From an uncultured Acetatifactor sp. (GTDB lineage Bacteria > Bacillota > Clostridia > Lachnospirales > Lachnospiraceae), in assembly GCA_910584435.1 (NCBI GenBank), contig CAJUAP010000034.1, positions 1-15,061 of the forward strand: 15,061 nucleotides of DNA. Reading direction: 5' to 3'. Below are positions 7,243 to 14,247 of this stretch, in pieces. Below the pieces are notes generated by a model. That model worked only from the letters and a program-made list of their open reading frames with translations, was not told where the DNA came from and searched no databases. The position numbers and the translations under genes are program-made. Positions within the stretch are counted from its first letter, which is position 1. Each line of letters begins with the position of its first letter.

Positions 7243-8154
7243 TTACTCTTCTTCAAACTGCAATTCCACCGTTCTTCCATCCTTTGCAGCGATTGTATTG
7301 GCGAAAATCTTCCGGACACTTCCCAAATATTCCTCCGGCCGCAGAAGAGACGGGCTGTAATGTGTCAGCCAAAGCTCAGGTACTTGCGCCGACCTTGCAA
7401 TCGCAGCTGCTTCATACATGGTCATGTGTTTATTTTCCTTTGCTTTTGCAAGTTTATCATGTTCCCCATACATACCTTCCAGGATCAGTAAGTCGGAACC
7501 TGCGGCATTGGAAGTAATGCTTTCTGTGGGTCTGGTATCCGTACAATATGTCACCTTCAATCCCTTCCGCGGCATCCCCAATACCATATCGGAAGTATAC
7601 GTAACGCCGTTTTCCGTAATTACCTCACCCTTTTGCAGCCTGTTCCATAGTTTCATGGGAATTTGCTGTTCCAATGCACGCTCCTTATCAAAGCGCCCTT
7701 TTCTCTCCACTGTCATACTATACCCATAGCATACCACACTATGGCTCACCTTGAAAGCCTTAATTTGAAATCCCTCAAAAGAAAATACCTGTTCTTCCTC
7801 CGTAATTTCCTCATACCTCACTTCAAAGGGAAGCTCCGGCGCAATGGTGCGCAATGCATTTACTACCCTGGCCAGTCCCTTGGGACCGATTAACAGCAAC
7901 GGTTCTCTGCGCTCTGCGTTCCCCATGGTCAGCAGCATACCTGGCAATCCGCTGATATGATCCGCATGATAATGCGTAAAGCAGATAATATCAATAGGAT
8001 TCGGACTCCAGCCCTTTTCCCGCAGCGCAATCTGTGTTCCCTCCCCACAGTCAATCAATATGCTTTTTCCCTGATACCGGAGCATTAAAGCCGTAAGCCA
8101 TCGATACGGCAATGGCATCATCCCCCCTGTTCCCAACAGGCTCACATCCAACAT
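7243..8154 (-). CDS. rnz: Ribonuclease Z (tRNase Z), metallo-beta-lactamase fold
   Basis: The 303-residue zinc endonuclease removes 3' trailers from tRNA precursors. Visible hallmarks are the N-terminal LLGTGGMMP, GEGTQ at 37-41 and the zinc-binding signature HYHADH at 61-66. The distal ligands follow: His138 in VSHSV, Asp206 in YCTDTRPT, His243 in KHMT and His265 in LTHYS. The segment RFDKERALEQQIPMKLWNRL leading to SDMVLGMPRKGLKV is typical of RNase Z rather than of general hydrolases in this fold. The length matches the family (about 300-310). GGAAG 7 nt before the ATG supports the start. It lies in the t6A cluster, consistent with a tRNA role. Confidence 0.93.
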   Translation of the reverse strand: MLDVSLLGTGGMMPLPYRWLTALMLRYQGKSILIDCGEGTQIALREKGWSPNPIDIICFTHYHADHISGLPGMLLTMGNAERREPLLLIGPKGLARVVNALRTIAPELPFEVRYEEITEEEQVFSFEGFQIKAFKVSHSVVCYGYSMTVERKGRFDKERALEQQIPMKLWNRLQKGEVITENGVTYTSDMVLGMPRKGLKVTYCTDTRPTESITSNAAGSDLLILEGMYGEHDKLAKAKENKHMTMYEAAAIARSAQVPELWLTHYSPSLLRPEEYLGSVRKIFANTIAAKDGRTVELQFEEE

Positions 8155-8252
8155 ATTTGTCTTCCTCTTCCTTTATTTCATATCATCTGCTGTTGACAGC
8201 CTTTTTGCGTTTCCTGCCATATCAGCCCGCAGACACAAACAATACATGACTT

Positions 8253-8501
8253 TCACAGCAGTTCTGTTGACTCGGCTTCGTCCACCGGTATCTGAAACTG
8301 CGATATCCATTGCTCATAGCAATCCTCACACAGATCAAAATGATGCGCCATCCCGTCTCTATGACTGAAATAGCCAAAACTCGTGTCCGCCGTAAAGCAA
8401 TATTCTCTCAGATATCCGTTCACCACATTCAGCTTTCTGCCGCATTTGTTGCAGACAACCTCCATAAGCTTCCCGTCTTGTCCGTTCTCGTACCTACGCA
8501 T
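8253..8501 (-). CDS. Small zinc-ribbon protein of unknown function
   Basis: I chose the ATG at 8501 because AAGGAG lies 6 nt upstream; an in-frame ATG at 8543 would lack such a site. The 82-residue product has two CxxC pairs, Cys17/Cys20 (CNKCGRKL) and Cys58/Cys61 (LCEDCYEQW), spaced as in a four-Cys zinc ribbon, with His47, His53 and His54 nearby. The central FGYFSHRDGMAHHFDLCEDCY pattern recurs, from memory, in many short Clostridia proteins without known function. The acidic tail ends ESTELL. It sits between rimI and rnz; binding to nucleic acid or a protein partner is plausible but not shown. Confidence 0.82.
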   Translation of the reverse strand: MRRYENGQDGKLMEVVCNKCGRKLNVVNGYLREYCFTADTSFGYFSHRDGMAHHFDLCEDCYEQWISQFQIPVDEAESTELL

Positions 8502-8563
8502 ACTTTTCTCCTTCCGCAATGTCAAATCTTCCGTGTCACCCACTACCCATTGCCGCCATGACC

Positions 8564-8569
8564 ATTATA
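8564..8569 (-). promoter_or_regulatory. Candidate -10 box before the zinc-ribbon gene
   Basis: A perfect TATAAT lies on the minus strand in an AT-rich stretch about 60 bp before the zinc-ribbon start, in the gap after rimI. No convincing -35 hexamer is found 16-18 bp upstream. If real, it would let zinc-ribbon, rnz and the downstream genes be transcribed apart from tsaE-tsaB-rimI. Confidence 0.35.
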
Positions 8570-8623
8570 CTAAAAATATACATAAATACGTTTGGTAATT
8601 GTTGCCGTATCATCAAGCAATAC

Positions 8624-9169
8624 CTAAATCCCACACCTGCGCCGCCACATAATCATGGCATCTTCTGTGGGTTTTTCATAGAATCCGGGACGGATTCCTT
8701 CCGAGCGAAAACCAAATTTCTCATAAATATGGATGGCTTTGGCATTGCTGACACGTACTTCCAGGGTAAAAGCTTCTACCTGCAAAGCCTCGCCTCTTTT
8801 TATCAATTCTGTGAGCAAAGCCTGCGCAATTCCGTGATTCTGATACGCCTCCGCTACCACCACATTATCAATTGCAGCCTCATTACAGCTGTTGGTATAT
8901 CCACAGGTGCCTGCAATATGTCCGTCTGCCAGTGCCACAAGATAGAAACAATAAGAATGACTCAGCAAAGCCTCAAAATCCTGTTTCGACCATGGCATGG
9001 AAAAAGCTTCTGATTCAATCTTCGCCAGTTCTTCAATATCCTCTTTGTGCAGCTCTCTTATTTCAATTTCCACAATTTTTATCCGTTTCTGGTTTTTTAT
9101 CTCTTCCGGTTCAGTCATTCTGCCTTCGGTTCTCGTCCTCCTGCTTCTGGCTTTTCCGCTTCCTGTCAT
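8624..9169 (-). CDS. rimI: Ribosomal-protein-alanine N-acetyltransferase RimI-like (GNAT)
   Basis: This GNAT enzyme acetylates protein N-termini, classically that of ribosomal protein S18. The N-lobe is EIRELHKEDIEELAKIE followed by AFSMPWS; the acetyl-CoA loop is QNHGIAQALL; the C-terminal motif is LEVRVSNAKAIHIYEKFGF, then PGFYEKPTEDAMIMWRR. The ATG at 9169 overlaps the tsaB stop as ATGA, a typical coupled start, giving 181 residues. A second in-frame ATG at 9118 gives 164 residues, nearer the family's roughly 150, and skips a basic, low-complexity 17-residue stretch (MTGSGKARSRRTRTEGR). The start is therefore ambiguous. Adjacency to tsaB is characteristic of Firmicutes. Confidence 0.92.
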   Translation of the reverse strand: MTGSGKARSRRTRTEGRMTEPEEIKNQKRIKIVEIEIRELHKEDIEELAKIESEAFSMPWSKQDFEALLSHSYCFYLVALADGHIAGTCGYTNSCNEAAIDNVVVAEAYQNHGIAQALLTELIKRGEALQVEAFTLEVRVSNAKAIHIYEKFGFRSEGIRPGFYEKPTEDAMIMWRRRCGI

Positions 9170-9957
9170 TCTGCCTCTGATGCTTCCGCTTCAGTCATCC
9201 TGCTTCCAGCTTCCCGCTCTGCCTGGCTCTTACGCAGATATTCCGGGCAGTGCTCCGCCGCAGTCACCGTTTTACCCTGAGCAAAATATACAGCCCCCAG
9301 CGACGCTATGCTGGCAGCTCTTTGCCTGTTATTACCTGCAGGCGCAAAAGCATATGGCACCTTACAATACTCTGCAATTTCTCTGCGGTACACCGGTGTC
9401 CCGTCTCCTAAGAATACTACACCCCTGCCAAGTTGGTTTAACTTTTCCAGCATCTCCCTAATATCAATGGGCATCTGTGGTATCACTGCATCCAGCCGAA
9501 AACGCTCCTGTACAGGAACAAACTCATATGCTGCCGCATACACCTGATTTCTTCTGGCATCCATTAAAGGGCACACCAGCCTATCCGTTCCCCATAGATT
9601 CCAGGCAAGCCCTTCCAAAGTCGGAACTTCTACCAGCGGTCTGCGCAATGCCAGCCCCAGCCCTTTTGCCGTAGCGGCACCAATACGCAGACCTGTAAAA
9701 GACCCCGGCCCGGAAGCCACCGCAATGGCATCCAAAGAATCCAAGTCCAGTTCCAATCTGCTTCTAAGCCCATCCAGCATAGGAAGCAATGTCTGCGAGT
9801 GGGTTTTCTTATAATCCAAAGTACTCTCCGCCAGCAGCACATCATCCTCTACCACCGCAACACTCGCCACCAGCCCGGAACTATCCAAACCTAATATTTT
9901 CATACCGATATTACCATTCCACTTCCGCATCCACCCTTCGGTTTCTTTTGGTTTCAT
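9166..9957 (-). CDS. tsaB: tRNA threonylcarbamoyladenosine biosynthesis protein TsaB
   Basis: TsaB is an inactive paralogue of TsaD that dimerises with it and supports t6A formation. The core begins MKILGLDSSG (from residue 19), with THSQTLLPML at 52-61 and the family signature SGPGSFTGLRIG at 82-93, then the segment PLMDARRNQVYAAAYE. The ATG at 9957 follows AGGA (within the tsaE stop region) at good spacing and gives 263 residues. Family members usually begin near residue 19 (9903, 245 residues), so the first 18 residues may not be translated. The C-terminus ends in Glu/Ala/Ser low-complexity sequence that appears to come from a local duplication at the tsaB-rimI junction. Confidence 0.95.
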   Translation of the reverse strand: MKPKETEGWMRKWNGNIGMKILGLDSSGLVASVAVVEDDVLLAESTLDYKKTHSQTLLPMLDGLRSRLELDLDSLDAIAVASGPGSFTGLRIGAATAKGLGLALRRPLVEVPTLEGLAWNLWGTDRLVCPLMDARRNQVYAAAYEFVPVQERFRLDAVIPQMPIDIREMLEKLNQLGRGVVFLGDGTPVYRREIAEYCKVPYAFAPAGNNRQRAASIASLGAVYFAQGKTVTAAEHCPEYLRKSQAEREAGSRMTEAEASEAE

Positions 9958-9968
9958 ATCCGGTTTTC

Positions 9969-10463
9969 CTACGAATGCTGTCCGAATGGATGCTTTTTTA
10001 TCACAAGCTTCCGATAGTCAAATCCCTTATCCAAATCCTTTGCAATCGTCACGTTTACATATTGTTCCGGCAGTATCTCCCGGATCAGTTCCGCCCACTC
10101 TATCAGGCAGACACCCTCCCCGTAAAAACAATCCTCATACCCAATCTCATCCATTTCCTCCGCATTTCCAATGCGGTATACATCAAAATGGTAAAAAGGC
10201 ATACGGCCTCCTTCATATATCTGCAGAATGGTAAAGGTGGGACTGTTTACAGATCCGGCAATTCCAAGCCCTCTTGCAAATCCCTGGGTAAACACGGTCT
10301 TTCCTGTGCCCAGTTCACCGTTCAAAGTATATATCTGTCCCGGACGGCACATCTCACCCAGCATTTCTCCAATGGCAGATGTTTCTTCCGGCCCATTTGA
10401 TTCTACAGTTACGCTGCCCTCCGTATCTAATTCTGTTAAGATGCCTTTCTCAACACTTTCCAT
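9969..10463 (-). CDS. tsaE: tRNA threonylcarbamoyladenosine biosynthesis ATPase TsaE
   Basis: TsaE is the P-loop ATPase that drives the TsaB-TsaD cycle in t6A synthesis. The 164-residue product has Walker A GELGTGKT at 49-56, SPTFTI at 74-79, the HFDVYR motif at 92-97 and the IEWAE segment at 121-125, all characteristic. I chose the ATG at 10463 because GGAAAGGG lies 5 nt upstream and the length matches the family; the in-frame ATG at 10532 would add 23 residues unlike it. The gene opens the tsaE-tsaB-rimI run, with tsaB starting 11 bp after its stop. Confidence 0.95.
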   Translation of the reverse strand: MESVEKGILTELDTEGSVTVESNGPEETSAIGEMLGEMCRPGQIYTLNGELGTGKTVFTQGFARGLGIAGSVNSPTFTILQIYEGGRMPFYHFDVYRIGNAEEMDEIGYEDCFYGEGVCLIEWAELIREILPEQYVNVTIAKDLDKGFDYRKLVIKKHPFGQHS

Positions 10464-10531
10464 AACAACCCTTTCCGTAAAGCTGCCCCTGTTGATTTCC
10501 TGTGAAAATAACAGCAAAGTGTCAAACCACA

Positions 10532-10586
10532 CAGAAACGAAAGTACAAGCCAGCCATTGATTTCATTCACAATGGACAGCTTGTAC
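10532..10586 (-). terminator. Stem-loop after the YcxB-like gene, probable terminator
   Basis: Arms GTACAAGC (10543-10550) / GCTTGTAC (10579-10586) are perfect, and an inner pair CCATTG (10554-10559) / CAATGG (10570-10575) extends the stem past a 3-nt internal loop. On the minus strand the stem is followed by TTTCGTTTCTG, a T-rich but interrupted run. It lies 54 bp after the YcxB-like stop and 80 bp before tsaE, so it may separate the two transcripts. Confidence 0.55.
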
Positions 10587-10639
10587 ATTCATTCGTATCA
10601 GGGCAGCCTCACATCCTTCACCAGATGAGCACACCGCAT

Positions 10640-11116
10640 TCAGGAACGTATCTTCACCTTTGCCGGGGGCATATGCGTGGATATCATCTCAATCACTGCC
10701 GTCTTCTGATCGCCTAACTGACGCTTTGGGAAAATGGTGGCATTGATACGGGATGTGTAAAGGATAATACTTCTGCCGGTAGAAACTGCTTTATGCATGT
10801 TCCCCCACGCCATTTTCTCTTCCGCCTCTCCCTGGGAAATCGTAAGCCCTTCCTCATCCAAAGTATACTGCAGCGGTTCCTGAAAGCTTGGATTACTCAG
10901 TATCTGCCTTCTGCTCTTGATAAATAATGTCCAGGGCAGGTACAAAAGCATCACTGCCCCCAGCACAATAAACATCCATTGCCGGGTTGCAAGTGCAAAA
11001 ATAATCAGCACCGCCCCAAAAGAGCTTCCCAAAACACCTGCAGGACTGTTATAAGAATGCATCAGCATATAGTCATATAAATCCCCTGCCTCTATTTTAA
11101 TCGTTAAGTTAAGCAT
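10640..11116 (-). CDS. YcxB-like membrane protein
   Basis: The 158-residue protein has a polar N-terminus (MLNLTIKIEAGDLYDYM), two adjacent hydrophobic segments at about 28-44 and 47-66 that form a membrane hairpin, and a C-terminal cytoplasmic domain. That domain, with PLQYTLDEEGLTISQGEAE followed by MAWGNMHKAVSTGRSIILY and IFPKRQLGD, matches the YcxB-like pattern as I know it; the molecular function of this family is not established. GAGG precedes the ATG by about 9 nt. It is flanked by a terminator-like hairpin downstream and a likely promoter upstream, so it is probably monocistronic. Its 5' leader is interrupted by a MITE-like element. Confidence 0.85.
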   Translation of the reverse strand: MLNLTIKIEAGDLYDYMLMHSYNSPAGVLGSSFGAVLIIFALATRQWMFIVLGAVMLLYLPWTLFIKSRRQILSNPSFQEPLQYTLDEEGLTISQGEAEEKMAWGNMHKAVSTGRSIILYTSRINATIFPKRQLGDQKTAVIEMISTHMPPAKVKIRS

Positions 11117-11153
11117 ACTTCAAATCCTCTGGCTTCTCTTCACATTGTCCGCA

Positions 11154-11322
11154 GTGTTTCTGTTACTGTTCACTCCGTTCACAGTAACTAATGCACACAA
11201 AACGCAAGAGCAGCGTTTTGGCGCACGCTGTCAAAGCTGTCATTCTGACAGCTTGGGATTTTCATGCAAAATACGCATGAAAACGCCTCGCGGCAGTGAT
11301 GCGTGAACAGTAACGTGTTTCT
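11154..11322. mobile_element. MITE-like element with 12-bp terminal inverted repeats and 8-bp target duplication
   Basis: The 153-bp element (11162-11314) is bounded by perfect inverted repeats GTTACTGTTCAC (11162-11173) and GTGAACAGTAAC (11303-11314). It is flanked on both sides by the identical octamer GTGTTTCT (11154-11161 and 11315-11322), the expected target-site duplication. Inside are three hairpins: CAAAACGC/GCGTTTTG (11198-11220), AAGCTGTCA/TGACAGCTT (11234-11254) and TTTTCATGC/GCATGAAAA (11259-11283), so a transcript could fold like a multi-armed cloverleaf. No open reading frame of note lies inside. The mobilising transposase is not in the window; 8-bp duplications occur in several IS families, so I do not assign one. 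Confidence 0.75.
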
Positions 11323-11351
11323 TACTGCATCTGCACAACTGAAATATAATT

Positions 11352-11380
11352 ATTTTACTCTAAACGAATCAAAAATGCAA
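11352..11380 (-). promoter_or_regulatory. Candidate promoter of the YcxB-like gene
   Basis: On the minus strand TTGCAT (11380-11375) and TAAAAT (11357-11352) are separated by 17 bp in an AT-rich gap after the exporter permease gene. The predicted transcript would have a 5' leader of roughly 230 nt that includes the whole MITE-like element. The hexamers match consensus only partly. Confidence 0.45.
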
Positions 11381-11418
11381 GAGATAAAATTATTCCGCCA
11401 CAGCAAACCAAACCGGAA

Positions 11419-12633
11419 CTATTCATGGCGAAGCGCCTCAATGGGACTTAAACGCGCTGCTTTTCTGGCAGGATAAATGCCGAAGAAAATTCCTACCGCC
11501 GAAGAAAAAAGGCTTGCCCCCAGCACAGTACTCACACTTACTCTAGCCGTGAAGCCAGCCAGAGAGCATATTCCCGATGCTCCGGCCACACCGAGAATAA
11601 TTCCGATGACACCGCCCAAGAGCGTAATAATCGCCGATTCCGACAAAAACTGCAGAAGTATGGAACCCGTTCTTGCACCCAGGGATTTACGAATTCCAAT
11701 TTCCCTGGTTCTCTCGGTAACAGATACCAGCATAATGTTCATAACCCCGATACCTCCCACCAACAGCGAAATTGCCGCCACAAACACGACAAATATGGTA
11801 ACATAACTCAATATCTGGTCTATCTGCCCCAGATAATCATTAAAATTTTCTACCTGGATAGCGCCTTTGCCCCGGATATCGTGTCTGTTTTCCATCAGGC
11901 GTACCGTATCTGCCGCCACCTGAGAGGCATATTCCGATCCTTCACTGATAATCAGCAGTGCATTATTGGAGATATAGAATCCATAAGAGGAAGAAATCAC
12001 TGACAAAGGCATCTCCAGCGCTGCACTTTGTATCGTAATAATCCCTGAGAGCGTGGAAGCATTATCCTGTCTGATACCGATAATCGTAAAATCCTGTGTC
12101 ATGCCGTACAGCGAAAACTCCACCGTCATACCGATCACATTGGTATTGCCGAACAATAACTTCGCACTGCTCTCAGACATAACACATACCTTGTTTCCGG
12201 AATAATAATCACTGTCATTAAAATAGCGCCCCTTGATAATCGGATCATTGCTGGCATATTCCAGTCCCGGCGTTCCCAGACTCGCCGAGGCCGCAAACAC
12301 ACCTTTTCTTCCGGCAGCAGTTCCCTGCATCATTCCATTTGGAGTAACGGCCTTCACATGGGGTACCTTCTCCATAATGGCGCTTATGTCATCATCCGTG
12401 AATTCAACACTGATGCCTTCATCATTATCTCCATAGGAATAAATATATATCTGCCCTCCTGCAATGGCGTTTAATTCGCTGTTAATCCCTCCCTTGAGTC
12501 CATTGCCGATGGATATAATCATAATGACGGAAGAAATGCCAATGATAATCCCCAGCATTGTCAGAATGGAACGCCCTTTATTACTCTTGATATTCATCAG
12601 AGCTATCTTAACATATTCCCATATCTGTGCCAT
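11419..12633 (-). CDS. FtsX/MacB-type ABC transporter permease
   Basis: The 404-residue protein is the transmembrane subunit of a MacAB-type tripartite ABC system. It has one N-terminal membrane helix (about 22-42, LTMLGIIIGISSVIMIISIG), a large extracytoplasmic MacB periplasmic-core-like domain (about 43-270) and three C-terminal helices. The junction TERTREIGIRKSLGAR after GGIGVMNIMLVSV and the terminus LSPIEALRHE are hallmarks of the family. AAGGAG 6 nt before the ATG supports the start. It is third in the operon, about 140 bp after the fusion-protein gene. Such Firmicute systems export peptides or drugs or act in envelope stress; the substrate cannot be read here. Confidence 0.94.
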   Translation of the reverse strand: MAQIWEYVKIALMNIKSNKGRSILTMLGIIIGISSVIMIISIGNGLKGGINSELNAIAGGQIYIYSYGDNDEGISVEFTDDDISAIMEKVPHVKAVTPNGMMQGTAAGRKGVFAASASLGTPGLEYASNDPIIKGRYFNDSDYYSGNKVCVMSESSAKLLFGNTNVIGMTVEFSLYGMTQDFTIIGIRQDNASTLSGIITIQSAALEMPLSVISSSYGFYISNNALLIISEGSEYASQVAADTVRLMENRHDIRGKGAIQVENFNDYLGQIDQILSYVTIFVVFVAAISLLVGGIGVMNIMLVSVTERTREIGIRKSLGARTGSILLQFLSESAIITLLGGVIGIILGVAGASGICSLAGFTARVSVSTVLGASLFSSAVGIFFGIYPARKAARLSPIEALRHE

Positions 12634-12692
12634 ATTGTACTCCTTATATTCCTATTACAGACTTACAAAATTCCAGGAAATGACTTGGAAAC

Positions 12693-12781
12693 TCTTCGCG
12701 AAGCGGCCTCTGCCGCAAGTGATTAGATTTTCTTCTCACACTTCCCGTTATGCCGACGCAGTCGACACAAACAATCAATGA
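12693..12781 (-). repeat. Copy 2 of the two-module intergenic repeat
   Basis: Module A (12693-12743) and module B (12736-12781) are contiguous here and share the octamer TCACACTT (12736-12743). They match 2353-2403 (50/51) and 2245-2290 (43/46), where their order is reversed. Module A contains the palindrome CTTCGCGAAG and the stem GCGGC/GCCGC. Module B's dyad TGCCGAC/GTCGACA is imperfect here. Module B extends into the end of the fusion-protein gene, so that gene's last codon and stop lie inside repeat sequence. Both copies sit between genes of an ABC transporter operon in the same orientation. Confidence 0.82.
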
Positions 12782-14247
12782 AGAACTACAGGCTGTGCCG
12801 GAAGCACTGTAACCGCCATTCCCTCTTCTAAGTCCGAATAAGAAGTAAGAATGATTTCGTCCTCTTCCGTAAGTCCTTCCTTTATCTCCGCATACACATC
12901 GGAAGAAATACCGCAGACAATGGATTTTCTTACCACAATCCCATTTTCAACCACATACAGAAAGTCTCCGTCCCTGTCCGCATTAATCGCCTCCACAGGA
13001 ATCAAAAGCGCATTTTCCGCCTTTTTGGTATAAATGGTCAATTTGGCATCCATCCCCAGAATAATCTTATCATCTGCATCAGACAAGTGTATCTCCACCC
13101 CCACCATGGGCGTATTGGATGCATTCCTCACTGCCATCCGGTTGATTTTGCTCACTTCACCGTGATAGGTTCTGCCTGAAATGACTACATCCGCCTTCTG
13201 GCCCAATTCCAGCTTCTCAATATCATATTTGGACGCTTCAAAAGAAACCTTCAGCTTCCGGCTGTTCTCCAAAGTCAAAAGCTGCATTCCGCTGTTTACC
13301 CCCGCCCCGGAAATGGCACTGCACTCCGTAACGATGGCGTCAAACTCTGCCACAATGCCCTTCTGGGCTATGTAATATTCTTCTTCTGTTTCCTGATAGC
13401 TTAGATTCGCCAATTCATTATCCGCGTTCTGCTGGGTTTTATCATAGGAATTCATCACAGCCGCTTCACTGGAAGTCTTCTGGGATTCCATCCGCGCTTT
13501 ATACTCTTCATAACCTGCAATCCGCTCCTGCACTTCCGCTATCTCTTTCTGCATCTGTGCCACATAATCAGAAGAACCGGCCGTCTGCTCTACATAGCTG
13601 ATTCGTGTTATCTCAGCAGACACATCCTCATACTCCTTGGTTCCCGGCGTCAATTCCTGCAGCCTTCTCTGCAGTTCAAAACGTTGTTCCGCCAGAGCAT
13701 TACTGGTCGCACGCTGGCTCTCGCTTAAATCATCCTGCAGCTTCTTCAGATATGCCTTATTGTCTTCAATCTGCTGGTTCAGCACATCTAAGTTAATTGT
13801 AGCCTCCTTGAGTTCTGCCTGGTTTTGAGAATCTCTGGCAATGGCATTATCATATCCTGCCATACTTTTTGCCAGCTGCAGTTCAGATTGGCGCAGTGTC
13901 TTCTCCATTTTCTCCATATCATAAGAAATCAGCTGCTCCCCTGCCTTCACTGCACTTCCGGTTTCCACATTTACCTCTGCCAGGGTACCGCTCACCGGGG
14001 CGAAAATCACTTTTACCTCTTCACTCAGCACTGTGCCGCTGGTGCTGATGCTTTCCTGCAGATCCCCCCGTACCGCCGATGTGGTTGTCACATATACCCC
14101 CGGCTGCGCTGCCCCCATACCGGCAGCTGCTCGGACTGCAATTAAAGCAACTGCTATGACAGCAATCACCACAGGCCATTTTTTCCTTTTTTTCTTATGC
14201 TTTTTCTTTTTTGTTTCCGTTGTATCTCCTGCCATCTTATATATCAT
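12775..14247 (-). CDS. HlyD/MacA-type membrane fusion protein (efflux adaptor)
   Basis: The 490-residue protein is the extracytoplasmic adaptor of the MacAB-type system. The N-terminus is strikingly Lys-rich (KKKKHKKKRKK, 13-23), followed by one membrane anchor (about 24-41). A first half of the lipoyl-like domain (IFAPVSGTLAEVNVETGSAV, 81-100) leads into a long predicted coiled coil (about 110-300, rich in Glu, Gln and Lys). The second lipoyl half and beta-barrel follow (LTLENSRKLKVSFEASKYD, KADVVISGRTYHGEV), then the proximal domain (ALLIPVEAINADRDGDFLYV). The start at 14247 overlaps the ATPase stop by 11 bp; an ATG at 14235 is an equally plausible start with a longer spacer from GGGAG. Either way translation is likely coupled. 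Confidence 0.93.
   Translation of the reverse strand: MIYKMAGDTTETKKKKHKKKRKKWPVVIAVIAVALIAVRAAAGMGAAQPGVYVTTTSAVRGDLQESISTSGTVLSEEVKVIFAPVSGTLAEVNVETGSAVKAGEQLISYDMEKMEKTLRQSELQLAKSMAGYDNAIARDSQNQAELKEATINLDVLNQQIEDNKAYLKKLQDDLSESQRATSNALAEQRFELQRRLQELTPGTKEYEDVSAEITRISYVEQTAGSSDYVAQMQKEIAEVQERIAGYEEYKARMESQKTSSEAAVMNSYDKTQQNADNELANLSYQETEEEYYIAQKGIVAEFDAIVTECSAISGAGVNSGMQLLTLENSRKLKVSFEASKYDIEKLELGQKADVVISGRTYHGEVSKINRMAVRNASNTPMVGVEIHLSDADDKIILGMDAKLTIYTKKAENALLIPVEAINADRDGDFLYVVENGIVVRKSIVCGISSDVYAEIKEGLTEEDEIILTSYSDLEEGMAVTVLPAQPVVLH

Noticed and set aside
8192..8220. A terminator between the zinc-ribbon gene and rnz
   Set aside because: GCTGTTGACAGC is a short palindrome without a usable loop or a following T-run on the coding strand.
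10520..10525. TTGACA on the minus strand as a -35 box for tsaE
   Set aside because: No acceptable -10 hexamer lies 16-18 bp downstream, so I do not call a promoter.
10464..10532. A 23-residue N-terminal extension of TsaE
   Set aside because: No ribosome-binding site supports it, while GGAAAGGG stands 5 nt before the ATG at 10463 and the shorter protein fits the family.
11381..11418. A terminator directly after the exporter permease gene
   Set aside because: Only a 5-bp TTCCG/CGGAA stem with a 16-nt loop followed by TAATTTTA is present. It is too weak to call and overlaps the region of the next promoter.
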